Shown here one piece after another: positions 1-8,571 of a stretch of 64,000 bases of DNA. The notes under the pieces were generated by a model. That model saw only the letters and a list, made by a program, of their open reading frames with translations, was not told the DNA's origin and did no database searches. Numbering within the stretch: position 1 is the stretch's first letter; every line of letters starts with the position of its first letter. Made by a program: the position numbers and the translations under genes. The DNA is from DASTFY01 sp963813375 (lineage in GTDB: Bacteria > Actinomycetota > Acidimicrobiia > Acidimicrobiales > Ilumatobacteraceae): positions 17,710 to 81,709 of the forward strand of contig CAWEYT010000003.1 of NCBI GenBank assembly GCA_963813375.1. The letters run 5' to 3'.

Positions 1-1420
1 TCCTGCCGGCCGAACGGGACGAGAAGGGTCACGTCCACGTCGTCGATCTGGTAGCGCTCGACGACCGTCGTGCCGGTGGCCTCGGCCTCCTCGAGTCGCG
101 CCCGCATCTCGTCGAGGCGGTCGCCGTGGTCGACGGCTTCGAGGATCTCGGGATCCGCTCGGCGCAGCGCCTGGCGCTCCAGCTCCAGGTTCTCGGCCAG
201 GGTCAGGACGAGCTCCCGGACGCCCGGTCCCGCGATCTCGTGGTTCCAGTCGGCGACGTCCTGCTGGACGGTGATCGACGGGAAGGTCGCCGGGTCCACG
301 TCGTGGGGCACACGGCCCAGGATGTCGGCGGCGTCGGGGGCGACGATGCCGCGGGCCGGCGAGCCGGCGGCCACGATGCCCGACCCGACGACGACGATGG
401 CGCCGGCGAGCAACGCCACCCGGACGGCACCGCCGAGGAGACCGGGACCCGTCCCGCCGCCGATCACGAGCCCGCTGGCCCACCGCCGGACGTCGTCCGT
501 CTCCGATCCCGGGCTCGGGAGCCCAACGGTCGATCAGGGGCCGGACCGCGCACACCAGCACCAGACCGCCGAGCAGCGCGACCTTGGTGCCGAACTCCTC
601 GGCCTGGGGCGCCATGAGGAGCGTGCTGACGACGGCCACCAGGAACCCGAACACCACGCGGCCGACCCGTCCGGCCGGGACGGTCTTGGGGTCCGTGATC
701 ATGAAGTACATGAAGATGAGGACTTCGGGGGAGATGACGATCACCCGCCAGAAGTCGAAGCCGCAGACGGGCGCGAACGCCCACCGGGCGGTCATGCAGT
801 GCCCGAAGGCGGCCAGGATCCCGACCGCGGCGGCGAGGGTGAGCCAGAAGGTCGCCGCGACGGCGAGCAGGCGGAGCCGTGCCGTGATCAGGAAGCCGCC
901 CACGAGGATGACCGCGTAGGCCGTGATCATCCACGCATTGAGCGGCGCCCACCAGAAGTCGAGCGGCTCGACACGCGTTCTCGCCGAGCACGATGAACGC
1001 GATCACCAGCCCGATGTTCGACGGGTTGAAGATGTGCGAGCCGCGGTAGCGGATCACGTACTTCGTCAGCAGGGAGAACGCGGCGACGGCGGCGAACACG
1101 TACCAGGAGTACGTGGACCATGGCTCGTCGGACGGTGTGCCGGGAACCCGCAGGATCAGGGCCACACCGCTCCCCGTCAGCATCGCGCTCGCCGGCCACA
1201 CGAACGACCGGGTCCTGCGGAAGGTGATCGCCACCTCGATCACCGCGCAGGTGAGGATGGCGGCCAGGATCTGCGGCACGCTGACCTGGAAGCCGAGCCC
1301 GAGCTGTCCGAGGACGTGGATGGTGACGATGACCGCGGCCACGTGCAGGCGCGAGTCACGGGCCTTCGGCAGGAGCACGGGGTAGGCGGTCCCGCCGAGC
1401 GTGAGCGTCCGGCTGGTCAC
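1..1420 (-). CDS. NQR2/RnfD-like integral membrane protein (UnbU-like), truncated at the window edge and frameshifted
   Basis: The GTG start at 1420 follows a strong GGGGGAGG ribosome site. The product is rich in membrane segments and carries FNPSNIGLVIAF near residue 131, LDFWWAPLNAW after the frame break, and MITDPKT further on; this pattern resembles the NQR2/RnfD/RnfE fold and proteins labelled UnbU. One extra G near 978 (about residue 147) shifts the frame, but the protein resumes at once in the next frame, so the gene was probably intact. A hydrophilic C-terminal domain follows and the stop lies beyond position 1. Redox-driven ion transport is a family-level guess; no flavin-attachment site was identified. 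It diverges from the xylose-type transporter. Confidence 0.55.
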
Positions 1421-1486
1421 ATCCTCCCCCCGTTGGCCCGGTCGTCGGGCGCATCCTACGACCGCTGGTGCTGGGCGAGCAGCCGG

Positions 1487-1519
1487 GAGCACGTGCTCGC
1501 GCGGGCGACGGGCTACTAT
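1487..1519 (+). promoter_or_regulatory. Putative promoter and palindrome upstream of the xylose-type transporter
   Basis: A perfect 12-base palindrome GAGCACGTGCTC lies at 1487-1498, and a good -10 box TACTAT lies at 1514-1519, about 57 bases before the ATG at 1576. The palindrome falls where a -35 box would be, and no clear -35 is visible, which would fit an activator or repressor site. Function is inferred from position only. Confidence 0.4.
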
Positions 1520-1575
1520 TCGCTCGCTCCGCGGGCGGCGTACGTCCGCGGCACATCGAAAAGGGGGAGGGTTAC

Positions 1576-2728
1576 ATGCACGTTCGTCGATGGGTACCGC
1601 TCGTTATGGGCGCAGCCCTGGTTCTGGCCGCATGCGGCAGTGACGACGATGGCGGCAGCGCCGACACGACGGCTGCCGGTGGCGCTGAGACGACCGCCGC
1701 CGCAGGCGGCGAGACGACCGCCGCCGCAGGCGGCGAGACGAGCGCCGCCGCCAGTGGCGATTGCGTGGTCGGTGTCTCCTGGAACAACTACCAGGAAGAG
1801 CGCTGGGCCAAGTTCGATGAGCCGGCGATCCAGGCTGCCGTCGAGGCGGGTGGCGGCACGTACATCTCGAACGACGCCAAGTCCTCGGCCGAGACGCAGG
1901 CGAGCAACATCGAGAACCTCATCTCCCAGGGCGCCAACGTGCTCGTGGTCCTCGCGCAGGACGGCACCGCGGTGAAGCCGTCGGTCGCCAGCGCCATCTC
2001 GAACGGCATCCCCGTCATCGCCTACGACCGCCTCATCGAGGATCGAGAACGCCCTCTACATCACGTTCGACAACGTCGAGGTCGGACGGCTGCAGGCCCA
2101 GACCATCTTCGACCTGGTCCCGAGCGGCAACTACATCATCATCAAGGGCAACCAGGCCGATGCCAACGCCGACTTCCTCCGTGCCGGTTACGAGGAGATC
2201 ATCGGTGAGGCCGTGACCGCTGGTGACATCACGATCGTCGGCGAGACCTACACCGACAACTGGGATCCGGCCATCGCCCAGACCCAGACCGAGCAGTTCC
2301 TGACCGCGGCCAACAACGACGTCCAGGCCATTCTCTCCGAGAACGACGGCATGGCCGGCGGCGTGGTCGCTGCCCTCGAGGCCCAGGGCCTCGCCGGCGA
2401 GGTCCCGGTCTCCGGTCAGGACGGTGACCAGGCGGCCCTCAACCGGGTCGCCCTCGGCACGCAGGCCGTGAGCGTCTGGAAGGACGCCCGTGAGCTGGGC
2501 ACGGCTGCCGGTGAGGCCGCCGTCCAGCTCTGCGCCAACCCGGACGCATCCGCCGTGGCCGACACCGCGCCGTTCACGACGCCAGGGGGCATCGACGTGA
2601 CGTCGATCCTGCTCACGCCGCTTCCCATCACCCAGGACAACCTCGACGTCGTCATCGACGCGGGCTGGACCGACACGGCCAATGTGTGCCAGGGCGTGGA
2701 GGCTGGTTCGGTGGCCGTCTGTCCCTGA
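1576..2728 (+). CDS. xylF: Xylose-type sugar ABC transporter substrate-binding lipoprotein (XylF-like)
   Basis: The protein starts at ATG 1576 behind GGGGGAGG. It has a lipoprotein signal with lipobox LAAC (Cys20), then a low-complexity linker of repeated ETTAAAGG units, then a periplasmic-binding-protein fold. AYDRLI, the FDNVEVGRLQAQ stretch and the KGNQADANADFLRAGY stretch match the XylF/ChvE type. One extra base near 2043 (about residue 156) breaks the frame; the rest continues cleanly to the TGA at 2728, so damage is probably a sequence error. It should capture a pentose or hexose outside the membrane and deliver it to the permease and ATPase encoded next. Xylose is the best guess, but specificity is not proven. 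Confidence 0.82.
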
Positions 2729-2740
2729 CAGCTTCCACAA

Positions 2741-2798
2741 GCGTGGTGGGCGCGCCCATCGCTCAGGGTCTTCCCTGGGCGGGGGGCGCGTCCCACGC
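2741..2798 (+). terminator. Long GC-rich hairpin between binding protein and permease genes
   Basis: GCGTGGTGGGCGCGCCC at 2741-2757 pairs with the GGGGCGCGTCCCACGC stretch around 2783-2798, with an inner CAGGG/CCCTG stem. No U-tract follows. Its place just after the binding-protein stop fits a partial terminator or an mRNA-stabilising hairpin that raises binding-protein output relative to the permease. Folding was judged by eye. Confidence 0.5.
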
Positions 2799-2879
2799 TC
2801 ACCCACCCGGTCTGTAAGCCGTCATCAACGGATGACCGAGGATGGCAGCTGGCGATCCGCTCACGAGAAGGCGTGATGG

Positions 2880-4259
2880 ATGACTGAGGTTCGTTCGCCG
2901 GACCAACCGGCGACCATGGGAAGCCCGAGCCCACCGGCCTCCGCGCCGGCCCGCTCATGGCGTTCGGTGGTGGCCGACACCGAGCTCGACACCCGGTTGT
3001 TCGGCATGCTGATCGCGCTGGCCGTCATCTGGATCGCCTTCAACATCCGCTCGGACGGCGGCTTCCTGACCGCCCGGAACCTGTGGAACCTGTCCGTCCA
3101 GAGCACGTCCATCGCCATCATGGCGACGGGCATGGTCCTGATCATCGTCTCGCGCAACATCGACCTCTCCGTGGGATCGTTGTTGGGCTTCCTCGGTTAC
3201 ACGATGGCGCTCGTCCAGACCGATGGGGTCATCGCGTTCTTCGGCCTGGACATCACGATCGGGGGCATGCGGGGCAGCTCCTGGTCGTGGGTCGTCGCCC
3301 TCGCGGTCGGCGTCGTCCTGGGCGCGCTGATCGGCGGACTGACCGGGTTCATCGTCGCCTACGGCGGGGTGCCCTCGTTCATCGTGACGCTCGGGGGCTT
3401 CCTCGTCTGGCGGGGCGCCATCTTCCGCACCGGCGGCAAGCAGGGGCAGACGCTCGCCCCGCTCAACGAGACGTTCCAGCGTCTCGGCGGCGGCGCCACG
3501 GGCGCGCTCGGCGACTGGCGGAGCTGGTTGCTGGCCATCCTGGCCTGTGCCGGCATCGTGCTCAGCATCCTGCTGGCTCGTCGGCGTCGACGCCGCTACG
3601 ACCTGGCCGTGCGGCCGATGTGGTTCGACGTGGGGCTGGGTGTCGTGGGCTGTGGGGCAGTGATCGCCGGCGTCGCGCTCATCGCCAACCGGTACACCTC
3701 GCCCGTCACCGGAAAGGCGACGGGGGTCGCGTATCCCGTCGTGATCCTGATCGGCGTGACGCTCGTCATGACCTATCTCTCCCGGCGCCGTCGCTTCGGC
3801 CGCTACGTGTACGCGTACGGCGGCAACCCCGAGGCCGCCGAGCTGAGCGGCATCAACACCCGCCGGACGGTGATGCTCACCTTCGTCCTCATGGGTGTCC
3901 TGGTCGCCGTGAGCTCCGCCATCCAGACGGCGAGGCTCAACTCGGCGGTGACCAACCTCGGTGTCCAGAACGAGCTGGACGTCATCGCCGCGGCGGTCAT
4001 CGGCGGCACGTCGTTCTCCGGCGGCATCGGCACGGTCCCGGGTGCCGTGCTGGGCGCGATCATCATGCAGTCGCTGCGCTCGGGCATGGTGCTGTTGAGG
4101 ATCGACTCACCGTCGCAGGACATCGTGGTCGGCGTCGTGCTCGTGGCGGCGGTCGCCATCGACGCCGCGCTGCGGAGTGGACGTCGCCGGGCGGCGGTCG
4201 CCTCGCTCGTCGTGGGTTTGATCGTCACCGCCATCGTGATCCAGACGGGCCAGCCGTGA
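2880..4259 (+). CDS. xylH: Sugar ABC transporter permease, XylH-like
   Basis: This 459-residue protein starts at ATG 2880. It is strongly hydrophobic with about ten membrane segments and shows the carbohydrate uptake transporter-2 permease signatures: SRNIDLSVGSLLGF early, and the cytoplasmic coupling motif GNPEAAELSGINTRR near residue 317 that contacts the ATPase. A final glycine-rich segment (GGTSFSGGIGTVPGAVLGA) is also typical. The length is longer than RbsC (about 320) and fits XylH, which has extra membrane segments. It is intact and lies between the binding protein and the ATPase gene, 16 bases before the latter, so the three should form one transport operon. Confidence 0.85.
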   Translation: MTEVRSPDQPATMGSPSPPASAPARSWRSVVADTELDTRLFGMLIALAVIWIAFNIRSDGGFLTARNLWNLSVQSTSIAIMATGMVLIIVSRNIDLSVGSLLGFLGYTMALVQTDGVIAFFGLDITIGGMRGSSWSWVVALAVGVVLGALIGGLTGFIVAYGGVPSFIVTLGGFLVWRGAIFRTGGKQGQTLAPLNETFQRLGGGATGALGDWRSWLLAILACAGIVLSILLARRRRRRYDLAVRPMWFDVGLGVVGCGAVIAGVALIANRYTSPVTGKATGVAYPVVILIGVTLVMTYLSRRRRFGRYVYAYGGNPEAAELSGINTRRTVMLTFVLMGVLVAVSSAIQTARLNSAVTNLGVQNELDVIAAAVIGGTSFSGGIGTVPGAVLGAIIMQSLRSGMVLLRIDSPSQDIVVGVVLVAAVAIDAALRSGRRRAAVASLVVGLIVTAIVIQTGQP

Positions 4260-4275
4260 GGCAGGAGGCCGAACG

Positions 4276-5097
4276 ATGACCGATGCCGCCACCGCTCCGC
4301 CGCCGGCCCCGTCGAAGGCCGGGCGCGACCCTCTCGTCGAGATGCGGAACATCCGGGTCTCCTTCGGCGGCCTCCACGCCGTCGACGGGGTCAGCGTGGA
4401 CCTCTACCCGGGCGAGGTCGTCGCCCTCGTCGGAGGGAACGGTGCCGGCAAGTCGACGCTGATCCACACGCTCTCTGGCGCCCACCCGGCGGACTCGGGC
4501 GAGATCCTCATCAACGGGGAACCGGTCACCATCCACTTCCCCCGCGACGCCCAGAAGCACGGAGTCGAGACGATCTACCAGCGCCTCGCCCTCGCCGACA
4601 ACATCGACGCCGCAGGCAACGTGTTCCTCGGACGTGAGATCCGCACGTTCACCGGCGCCCTCGACGACTCGGCCATGGCGTCGGCCACCCGCGACGTCAT
4701 GAAGCGGCTGAACCCGCGGTTCAAGAACCTCAAGACCCCGGTCAGGTCGCTGTCGGGCGGGCAGCGGCAGTCCGTCGCCATCGCCCGCGCCATCTACTTC
4801 AACGCCAAGATCCTCATCATGGACGAGCCCACCGCGGCGCTCGGGCCCGCCGAGACCCAGCAGGTGCGCGAGCTCGTGGAGCAGCTGAAGACCGAGGGCA
4901 TCGGCGTCTTCCTGATCAGCCACGACATCCACGACGTGTTCGACCTGGCGGATCGCATCAGCGTGATGCTCCAGGGGGAGCTCGTCGGCACCGTCGACAA
5001 GAACGCGGTGACCAAGGACGAGGTGCTGGCCATGATCATCATGGGCAAGAAGCCAGGCGAGGCCACCACCGAGGAGATGGCCGAGCTGCACGGCTAG
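4276..5097 (+). CDS. Sugar ABC transporter ATP-binding protein, single-domain XylG/FrcA type
   Basis: The ATPase is 273 residues with Walker A GGNGAGKS at 53-60, signature LSGGQ at 159-163, Walker B ILIMDEP at 179-185 and the switch histidine in LISHD near 215. It has one nucleotide-binding domain, unlike the roughly 500-residue double-domain RbsA/XylG of enterobacteria; short forms such as FrcA work as homodimers. It follows the permease gene after 16 bases and completes the importer encoded from 1576. No damage is seen. Confidence 0.85.
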   Translation: MTDAATAPPPAPSKAGRDPLVEMRNIRVSFGGLHAVDGVSVDLYPGEVVALVGGNGAGKSTLIHTLSGAHPADSGEILINGEPVTIHFPRDAQKHGVETIYQRLALADNIDAAGNVFLGREIRTFTGALDDSAMASATRDVMKRLNPRFKNLKTPVRSLSGGQRQSVAIARAIYFNAKILIMDEPTAALGPAETQQVRELVEQLKTEGIGVFLISHDIHDVFDLADRISVMLQGELVGTVDKNAVTKDEVLAMIIMGKKPGEATTEEMAELHG

Positions 5098-5124
5098 GGC
5101 TGTCTGGCGCGCGAGCATCGGACG

Positions 5125-5562
5125 ATGCCTGACTCGTTCCCTGTACTCCGCGCCGTGGCCGTGGATGCCACCGACGCCCGGGCCGTCGCCGAGTTCTACC
5201 GAGAGCTGCTCGGGTACGTGTACCGAGCCGGTGACGAGCCGCCGCCTCCCGGAGAGCCCGACCCGAACGGCGAGGACTGGCTCGTGCTCAGGGATCGCAC
5301 GGGCGAGGCGCGCCTCGCCGTCCAGCACGTCAGCGAGCTGCCGCGGACGACGTGGCCCGATCCGGGCGTCCCGCAGCAGCTCCACCTCGACATGACCGTT
5401 GCCGACTCGGCTCAGCTCGCCGAGCAACGGGATCGTGCGCTCTCCCTCGGCGCGTCGATCCTGTTGGATCGATCGACGGATCCCGAGGAGGAGCTGTACG
5501 TGTTCGCCGACCCGGCCGGCCACCCCTTCTGCATCTTCGTGTCGCCCGACCACCCCGGCTGA
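5125..5562 (+). CDS. VOC-family (glyoxalase/bleomycin-resistance fold) protein
   Basis: The product is 145 residues and holds a complete pair of VOC modules: an N-terminal half with AVAEFYRELLGY and a C-terminal half ending with the usual DPAGHPFCIF. The QLHLDM stretch supplies a candidate metal-binding histidine. Members include glyoxalases, dioxygenases and antibiotic-binding proteins, and the substrate here cannot be read from the sequence. It lies 27 bases after the sugar ATPase gene on the same strand and may be co-transcribed, but no functional link is evident. Confidence 0.75.
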   Translation: MPDSFPVLRAVAVDATDARAVAEFYRELLGYVYRAGDEPPPPGEPDPNGEDWLVLRDRTGEARLAVQHVSELPRTTWPDPGVPQQLHLDMTVADSAQLAEQRDRALSLGASILLDRSTDPEEELYVFADPAGHPFCIFVSPDHPG

Positions 5563-5638
5563 GGTGGTTTCCCACCTCAGCAGCGCCGTCCCCGATCACC
5601 AGGAGCTTCCGGCGCGGTCCCGTCCGCCCCGACCAAAC

Positions 5639-5833
5639 GAACTGTGAGCCGATCGCGCCGTTGACGGCTCACCGGGCTCAGACTCCCGCGAACGCGCTGC
5701 CGCGGGGCGCGGAACTGTGAGCCGATCGCGCCGTTGACGGCTCACCGGGCTCAGACTCCCGCGAACGCGCTGCCGCGGGGCGCGAACTGTGAGCCGATCG
5801 CGCCGTTGACGGCTCAAAGGGCTCAGAGCTCCC
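5639..5833. repeat. Two and a half tandem copies of a 72-73-base unit with internal inverted arms
   Basis: Copies begin with GAACTGTGAGCC at 5639, 5712 and 5784; the third ends after about 50 bases. Each contains arms TGAGCCG and CGGCTCA separated by 13 bases, so each could form a hairpin or bind a dimeric protein. The array lies between the VOC gene and the rhamnose promoter. There is no coding gene in 5563-5979. Confidence 0.85.
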
Positions 5834-5864
5834 CGCCTGGCGCGGCTCGTCAGCAGGCGACCCC

Positions 5865-5908
5865 TTGACGGTTTGGGCGGCGCTCGGTACCTTGTCTGAA
5901 ACGATTCA
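5865..5908 (+). promoter_or_regulatory. Rhamnose-operon promoter with LacI-type operator
   Basis: A -35 box TTGACG (5865-5870) and a -10 box TACCTT (5888-5893) are 17 bases apart. Directly downstream, over the expected transcription start, is the partial palindrome TGAAACGATTCA (5897-5908). Nearly the same sequence (TGAAAGGATTCA) lies in the promoter region of the LacI-family gene at the other end of the cluster. This supports repression of the operon by that regulator and autoregulation. Confidence 0.72.
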
Positions 5909-5913
5909 ATTCG

Positions 5914-5943
5914 GAAGCCGACATGGGGTTGATGGTCGGCTTC
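5914..5943 (+). promoter_or_regulatory. Hairpin in the rhamnose operon leader
   Basis: GAAGCCGAC (5914-5922) and GTCGGCTTC (5935-5943) form a perfect nine-base-pair stem with a 12-base loop at the start of the presumed 5' leader. It could protect the mRNA end. No riboswitch family was recognised. Confidence 0.45.
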
Positions 5944-5979
5944 GGTGTTGACAGGAGCGTGGGGGACAGGGGGGAGTAG

Positions 5980-7500
5980 GTGCCGGAGCTCTCAGCGGCG
6001 CCGATGAGGCGTTCGGCGGGCGGCCCGTTCTCCGTCGTCGACGTCTCGAAGAGCTTCGGCTCGACCCACGCGCTACGCGGCGTCTCGCTGGATCTCGCCG
6101 CCGGGGAGATCCACGCGCTGGTCGGCGAGAACGGTGCCGGCAAGTCGACCTTGATCAAGCTCATGACGGGCCTGTATCGCCCTGACGCCGGTCACCTCGA
6201 GGTCGACGGGACCGCCGTCGAGCTCAGGACCCCGGCGGACGCGCAAGCCCGCGGCGTCGCCTGCATCTACCAGGAGCCGCTGGTCTTCCCCGACCTCACG
6301 GTCTCGGAGAACATCTTCGTCGGCCAGGGTCGCGGCGGCGGCATCGTGCGTTGGCGGGACATGCACGAGCGCGCCGGTGCGATCCTGCGCGAGCTGGAGG
6401 TCGACGTCGATCCCCGCTCTGTTGCGTCCCATCTGACGGTGGCCGGTCAGCAGGCGGTCGAGATCGCGAAGGCGATGTCTCGTGACGTGCGGGTGCTGAT
6501 CATGGACGAGCCGACGGCGGCGCTGTCCGCCCACGAGGTCCGGCGGCTCTTCCGTCAGGTGCGGCGCCTCGCCGCATCCGGCGTCGCGGTCCTGTTCGTC
6601 AGCCACCGCCTCGACGAGGTGTTCGAGCTCAGCGACCGCATCACGGTGCTCCGCGACGGGCAGCACATCTCGACCAACGCCGTCACCGATGTCACCGAGA
6701 CGTCGTTGATCCGAGACATGGTCGGGCGGGAGCTGTCCGACTTCTTCCGAAGGGTGCCGCACGAACCCGGCGACGTCGCGCTGGCCGTGGAGGGCCTCTC
6801 CCGTGCGGGCGCCTTCACCGAGATCAGCTTCGAGGTTCGTCACGGAGAGGTCCTGGGCTTCGCGGGCCTCGTCGGCTCGGGTCGAACCGAAGTGGCGGAG
6901 GCGCTGTTCGGCGTGCAGCCCGCCGATGCCGGGACCGTCCGCCGTGACGGCCGGACGGTGGAGATCGACTCCCCGCGCGCCGCCATGGATCACGGCATCG
7001 CCTATGTCTCCGAGGATCGGAGACGGCTCGGGCTCTCGCTGCCCCAGTCCGTCTCGGCGAACATCACGCTGGCGGGGCTGCGCCGGTTCGTCTCTCGGTG
7101 GCATCTGCTCGACCGCAAGGCGGAACGGCGAGCCGCCGACGTGTACCGCCAGCGGCTGATGATCCGCACACCGTCCCTCACCACGCCTGTCGGGAACCTG
7201 TCCGGCGGCAACCAGCAGAAGGTGATGCTGGCCAAGTGGCTCGATCTCGAGCCCGCTGTGCTCATCTTCGACGAACCGACCCGCGGCATCGACGTCGGTG
7301 CCAAGGCCGACGTGCACGAGCTGATCGGTGAGCTCGCCGAGCGCGGCGTCGCGGTGATCCTGATCTCGTCGGACCTTCCCGAGGTGCTCGCCATGAGTGA
7401 CCGCATCCTCGTGATGCGGGAAGGGCGGCAGATGGGAGTCTTCGAGGGATCCGATCTCGAACAGGAACGGATCATGACGGCGGCGGTGGGGATCGAATGA
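5980..7500 (+). CDS. rhaT: L-rhamnose ABC transporter ATP-binding protein, double nucleotide-binding domain
   Basis: The GTG start at 5980 follows GGGGGGAG. The 506-residue protein has two ABC domains. The first has Walker A GENGAGKS at 49-56, a degenerate signature LTVAGQQ, and Walker B VLIMDEP near 171. The second has a degenerate Walker A (GLVGSGRTEV near 296) but a good signature LSGGNQQKV near 406 and a Walker B-like LIFDEP. This asymmetry is normal for RbsA/RhaT proteins. It heads the operon, overlaps the next permease by ATGA, and is followed by rhamnose-specific enzymes, which identifies the substrate. The name follows the Rhizobium rhaSTPQ scheme. Confidence 0.88.
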   Translation: MPELSAAPMRRSAGGPFSVVDVSKSFGSTHALRGVSLDLAAGEIHALVGENGAGKSTLIKLMTGLYRPDAGHLEVDGTAVELRTPADAQARGVACIYQEPLVFPDLTVSENIFVGQGRGGGIVRWRDMHERAGAILRELEVDVDPRSVASHLTVAGQQAVEIAKAMSRDVRVLIMDEPTAALSAHEVRRLFRQVRRLAASGVAVLFVSHRLDEVFELSDRITVLRDGQHISTNAVTDVTETSLIRDMVGRELSDFFRRVPHEPGDVALAVEGLSRAGAFTEISFEVRHGEVLGFAGLVGSGRTEVAEALFGVQPADAGTVRRDGRTVEIDSPRAAMDHGIAYVSEDRRRLGLSLPQSVSANITLAGLRRFVSRWHLLDRKAERRAADVYRQRLMIRTPSLTTPVGNLSGGNQQKVMLAKWLDLEPAVLIFDEPTRGIDVGAKADVHELIGELAERGVAVILISSDLPEVLAMSDRILVMREGRQMGVFEGSDLEQERIMTAAVGIE

Positions 7501-8571
7501 TCGCCCAGCACGATCTCGCCGACCCCGCGTCCCGCACGACATCACGCCGATCCCTGCTCCCTCCGGAGCGGGTGAAGACCTTGTCGCTCGTCGGTGTGCT
7601 CCTGCTCACGATCGCTGTGTTCAGCCTCGTCGTCGACGACTACCTCAGCGCCGCGGTTCGTGAGCCGGCTGCTGATCGCCATCTCGATCACGTCGCTCGT
7701 CGCCGCGGGCGAGGCGCTGGTCATCATCACCCGGAACATCGATCTGTCCGTCGGGTCGATCGTCGGCGTCGCGGCCTACCTGACGGCGGAGCTTCTCGCC
7801 GACCACCGCGGTCTGCCGGCCGTGGCCGCGATCGCGTTCGCGCTCGGCGTCGGCGCGGTGCTCGGCGTGGTCAACGGATTGCTGGTGGCGGTGGCCAAGG
7901 TGCCGTCGATCATCGCCACGCTCGGCACGCTCTCGATCTACCGAAGCCTGCTCACCGATCACGCCGGCGGGAAGACGGTCTCGACCGGCTCGCTGCCCGC
8001 GTGGATCGTCGACCTTCCTCGCAACACCCTCTTCCGCATCGGACAGTACGAGGTCCGCACGATGTTCGTGCTGGCCCTCGTCATCGCCGTCGTCCTCCAC
8101 CTCGTGCTGCAGTACGTGCGCGCCGGGCGGCACCTGTATGCCCTCGGCTCGAACCCGGAGGCCGCCCGCCAGGCCGGGTTGAACGCGCGGCGCATCCAGA
8201 TCGCGGCGTTCACCGCGTCCGGTGCGCTGGCCGGCCTGGCCGGCTTCCTGTACGTCGGCCGCTTCGGGACGATCAACGTCACGGCGGGGTCCGGCCTCGA
8301 ACTGGCTGCGATCGCGGCCGCGGTCGTCGGCGGCGTCAGCACGCTGGGCGGCTCGGGCACGGTCCTCGGCGCGTTCCTCGGCGCGGTGCTGATCGGGGTG
8401 CTCGACCAGAGCCTGGTCCGGGTGGAGCAGATCAGCGAGTTCTGGCGTGACGCCATCCTGGGCTCCCTCATCCTCTTCGCCGTCCTGCTCGACGTCGCCG
8501 TCGGGCGCCGGCTGCGGGACCGCGCCCGCCGCCAGGCCATCGACGAGTCCAGAGAGGTCTCTCATGGCTAG
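7497..8571 (+). CDS. rhaP: L-rhamnose ABC transporter permease 1 (frameshifted)
   Basis: The ATG at 7497 overlaps the stop of the ATPase gene. The protein has a membrane-permease pattern with ITRNIDLSVGSIVG, the coupling motif GSNPEAARQAGLNARR, and a final glycine-rich GGVSTLGGSGTVLGAFLG. One extra G near 7657 (about residue 54, in the first membrane region) shifts the frame; the protein then runs cleanly to the TAG at 8571. It should pair with the next permease to form the channel for rhamnose. Confidence 0.82.

Noticed and set aside
4225..5553. Long minus-strand open frame (over 440 codons) opposite the sugar ATPase and VOC genes
   Set aside because: It is antisense to two clear protein families, is full of Arg/Gly/His/Val runs typical of GC-rich shadow frames, and shows no domain.
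5639..5833. CRISPR array
   Set aside because: The units are contiguous with no unique spacers, there are fewer than three full copies, and no cas genes are present.
6073..7545. 490-codon minus-strand frame opposite rhaT
   Set aside because: Its composition is that of a reverse-complement shadow; the plus strand encodes an unmistakable ABC ATPase.
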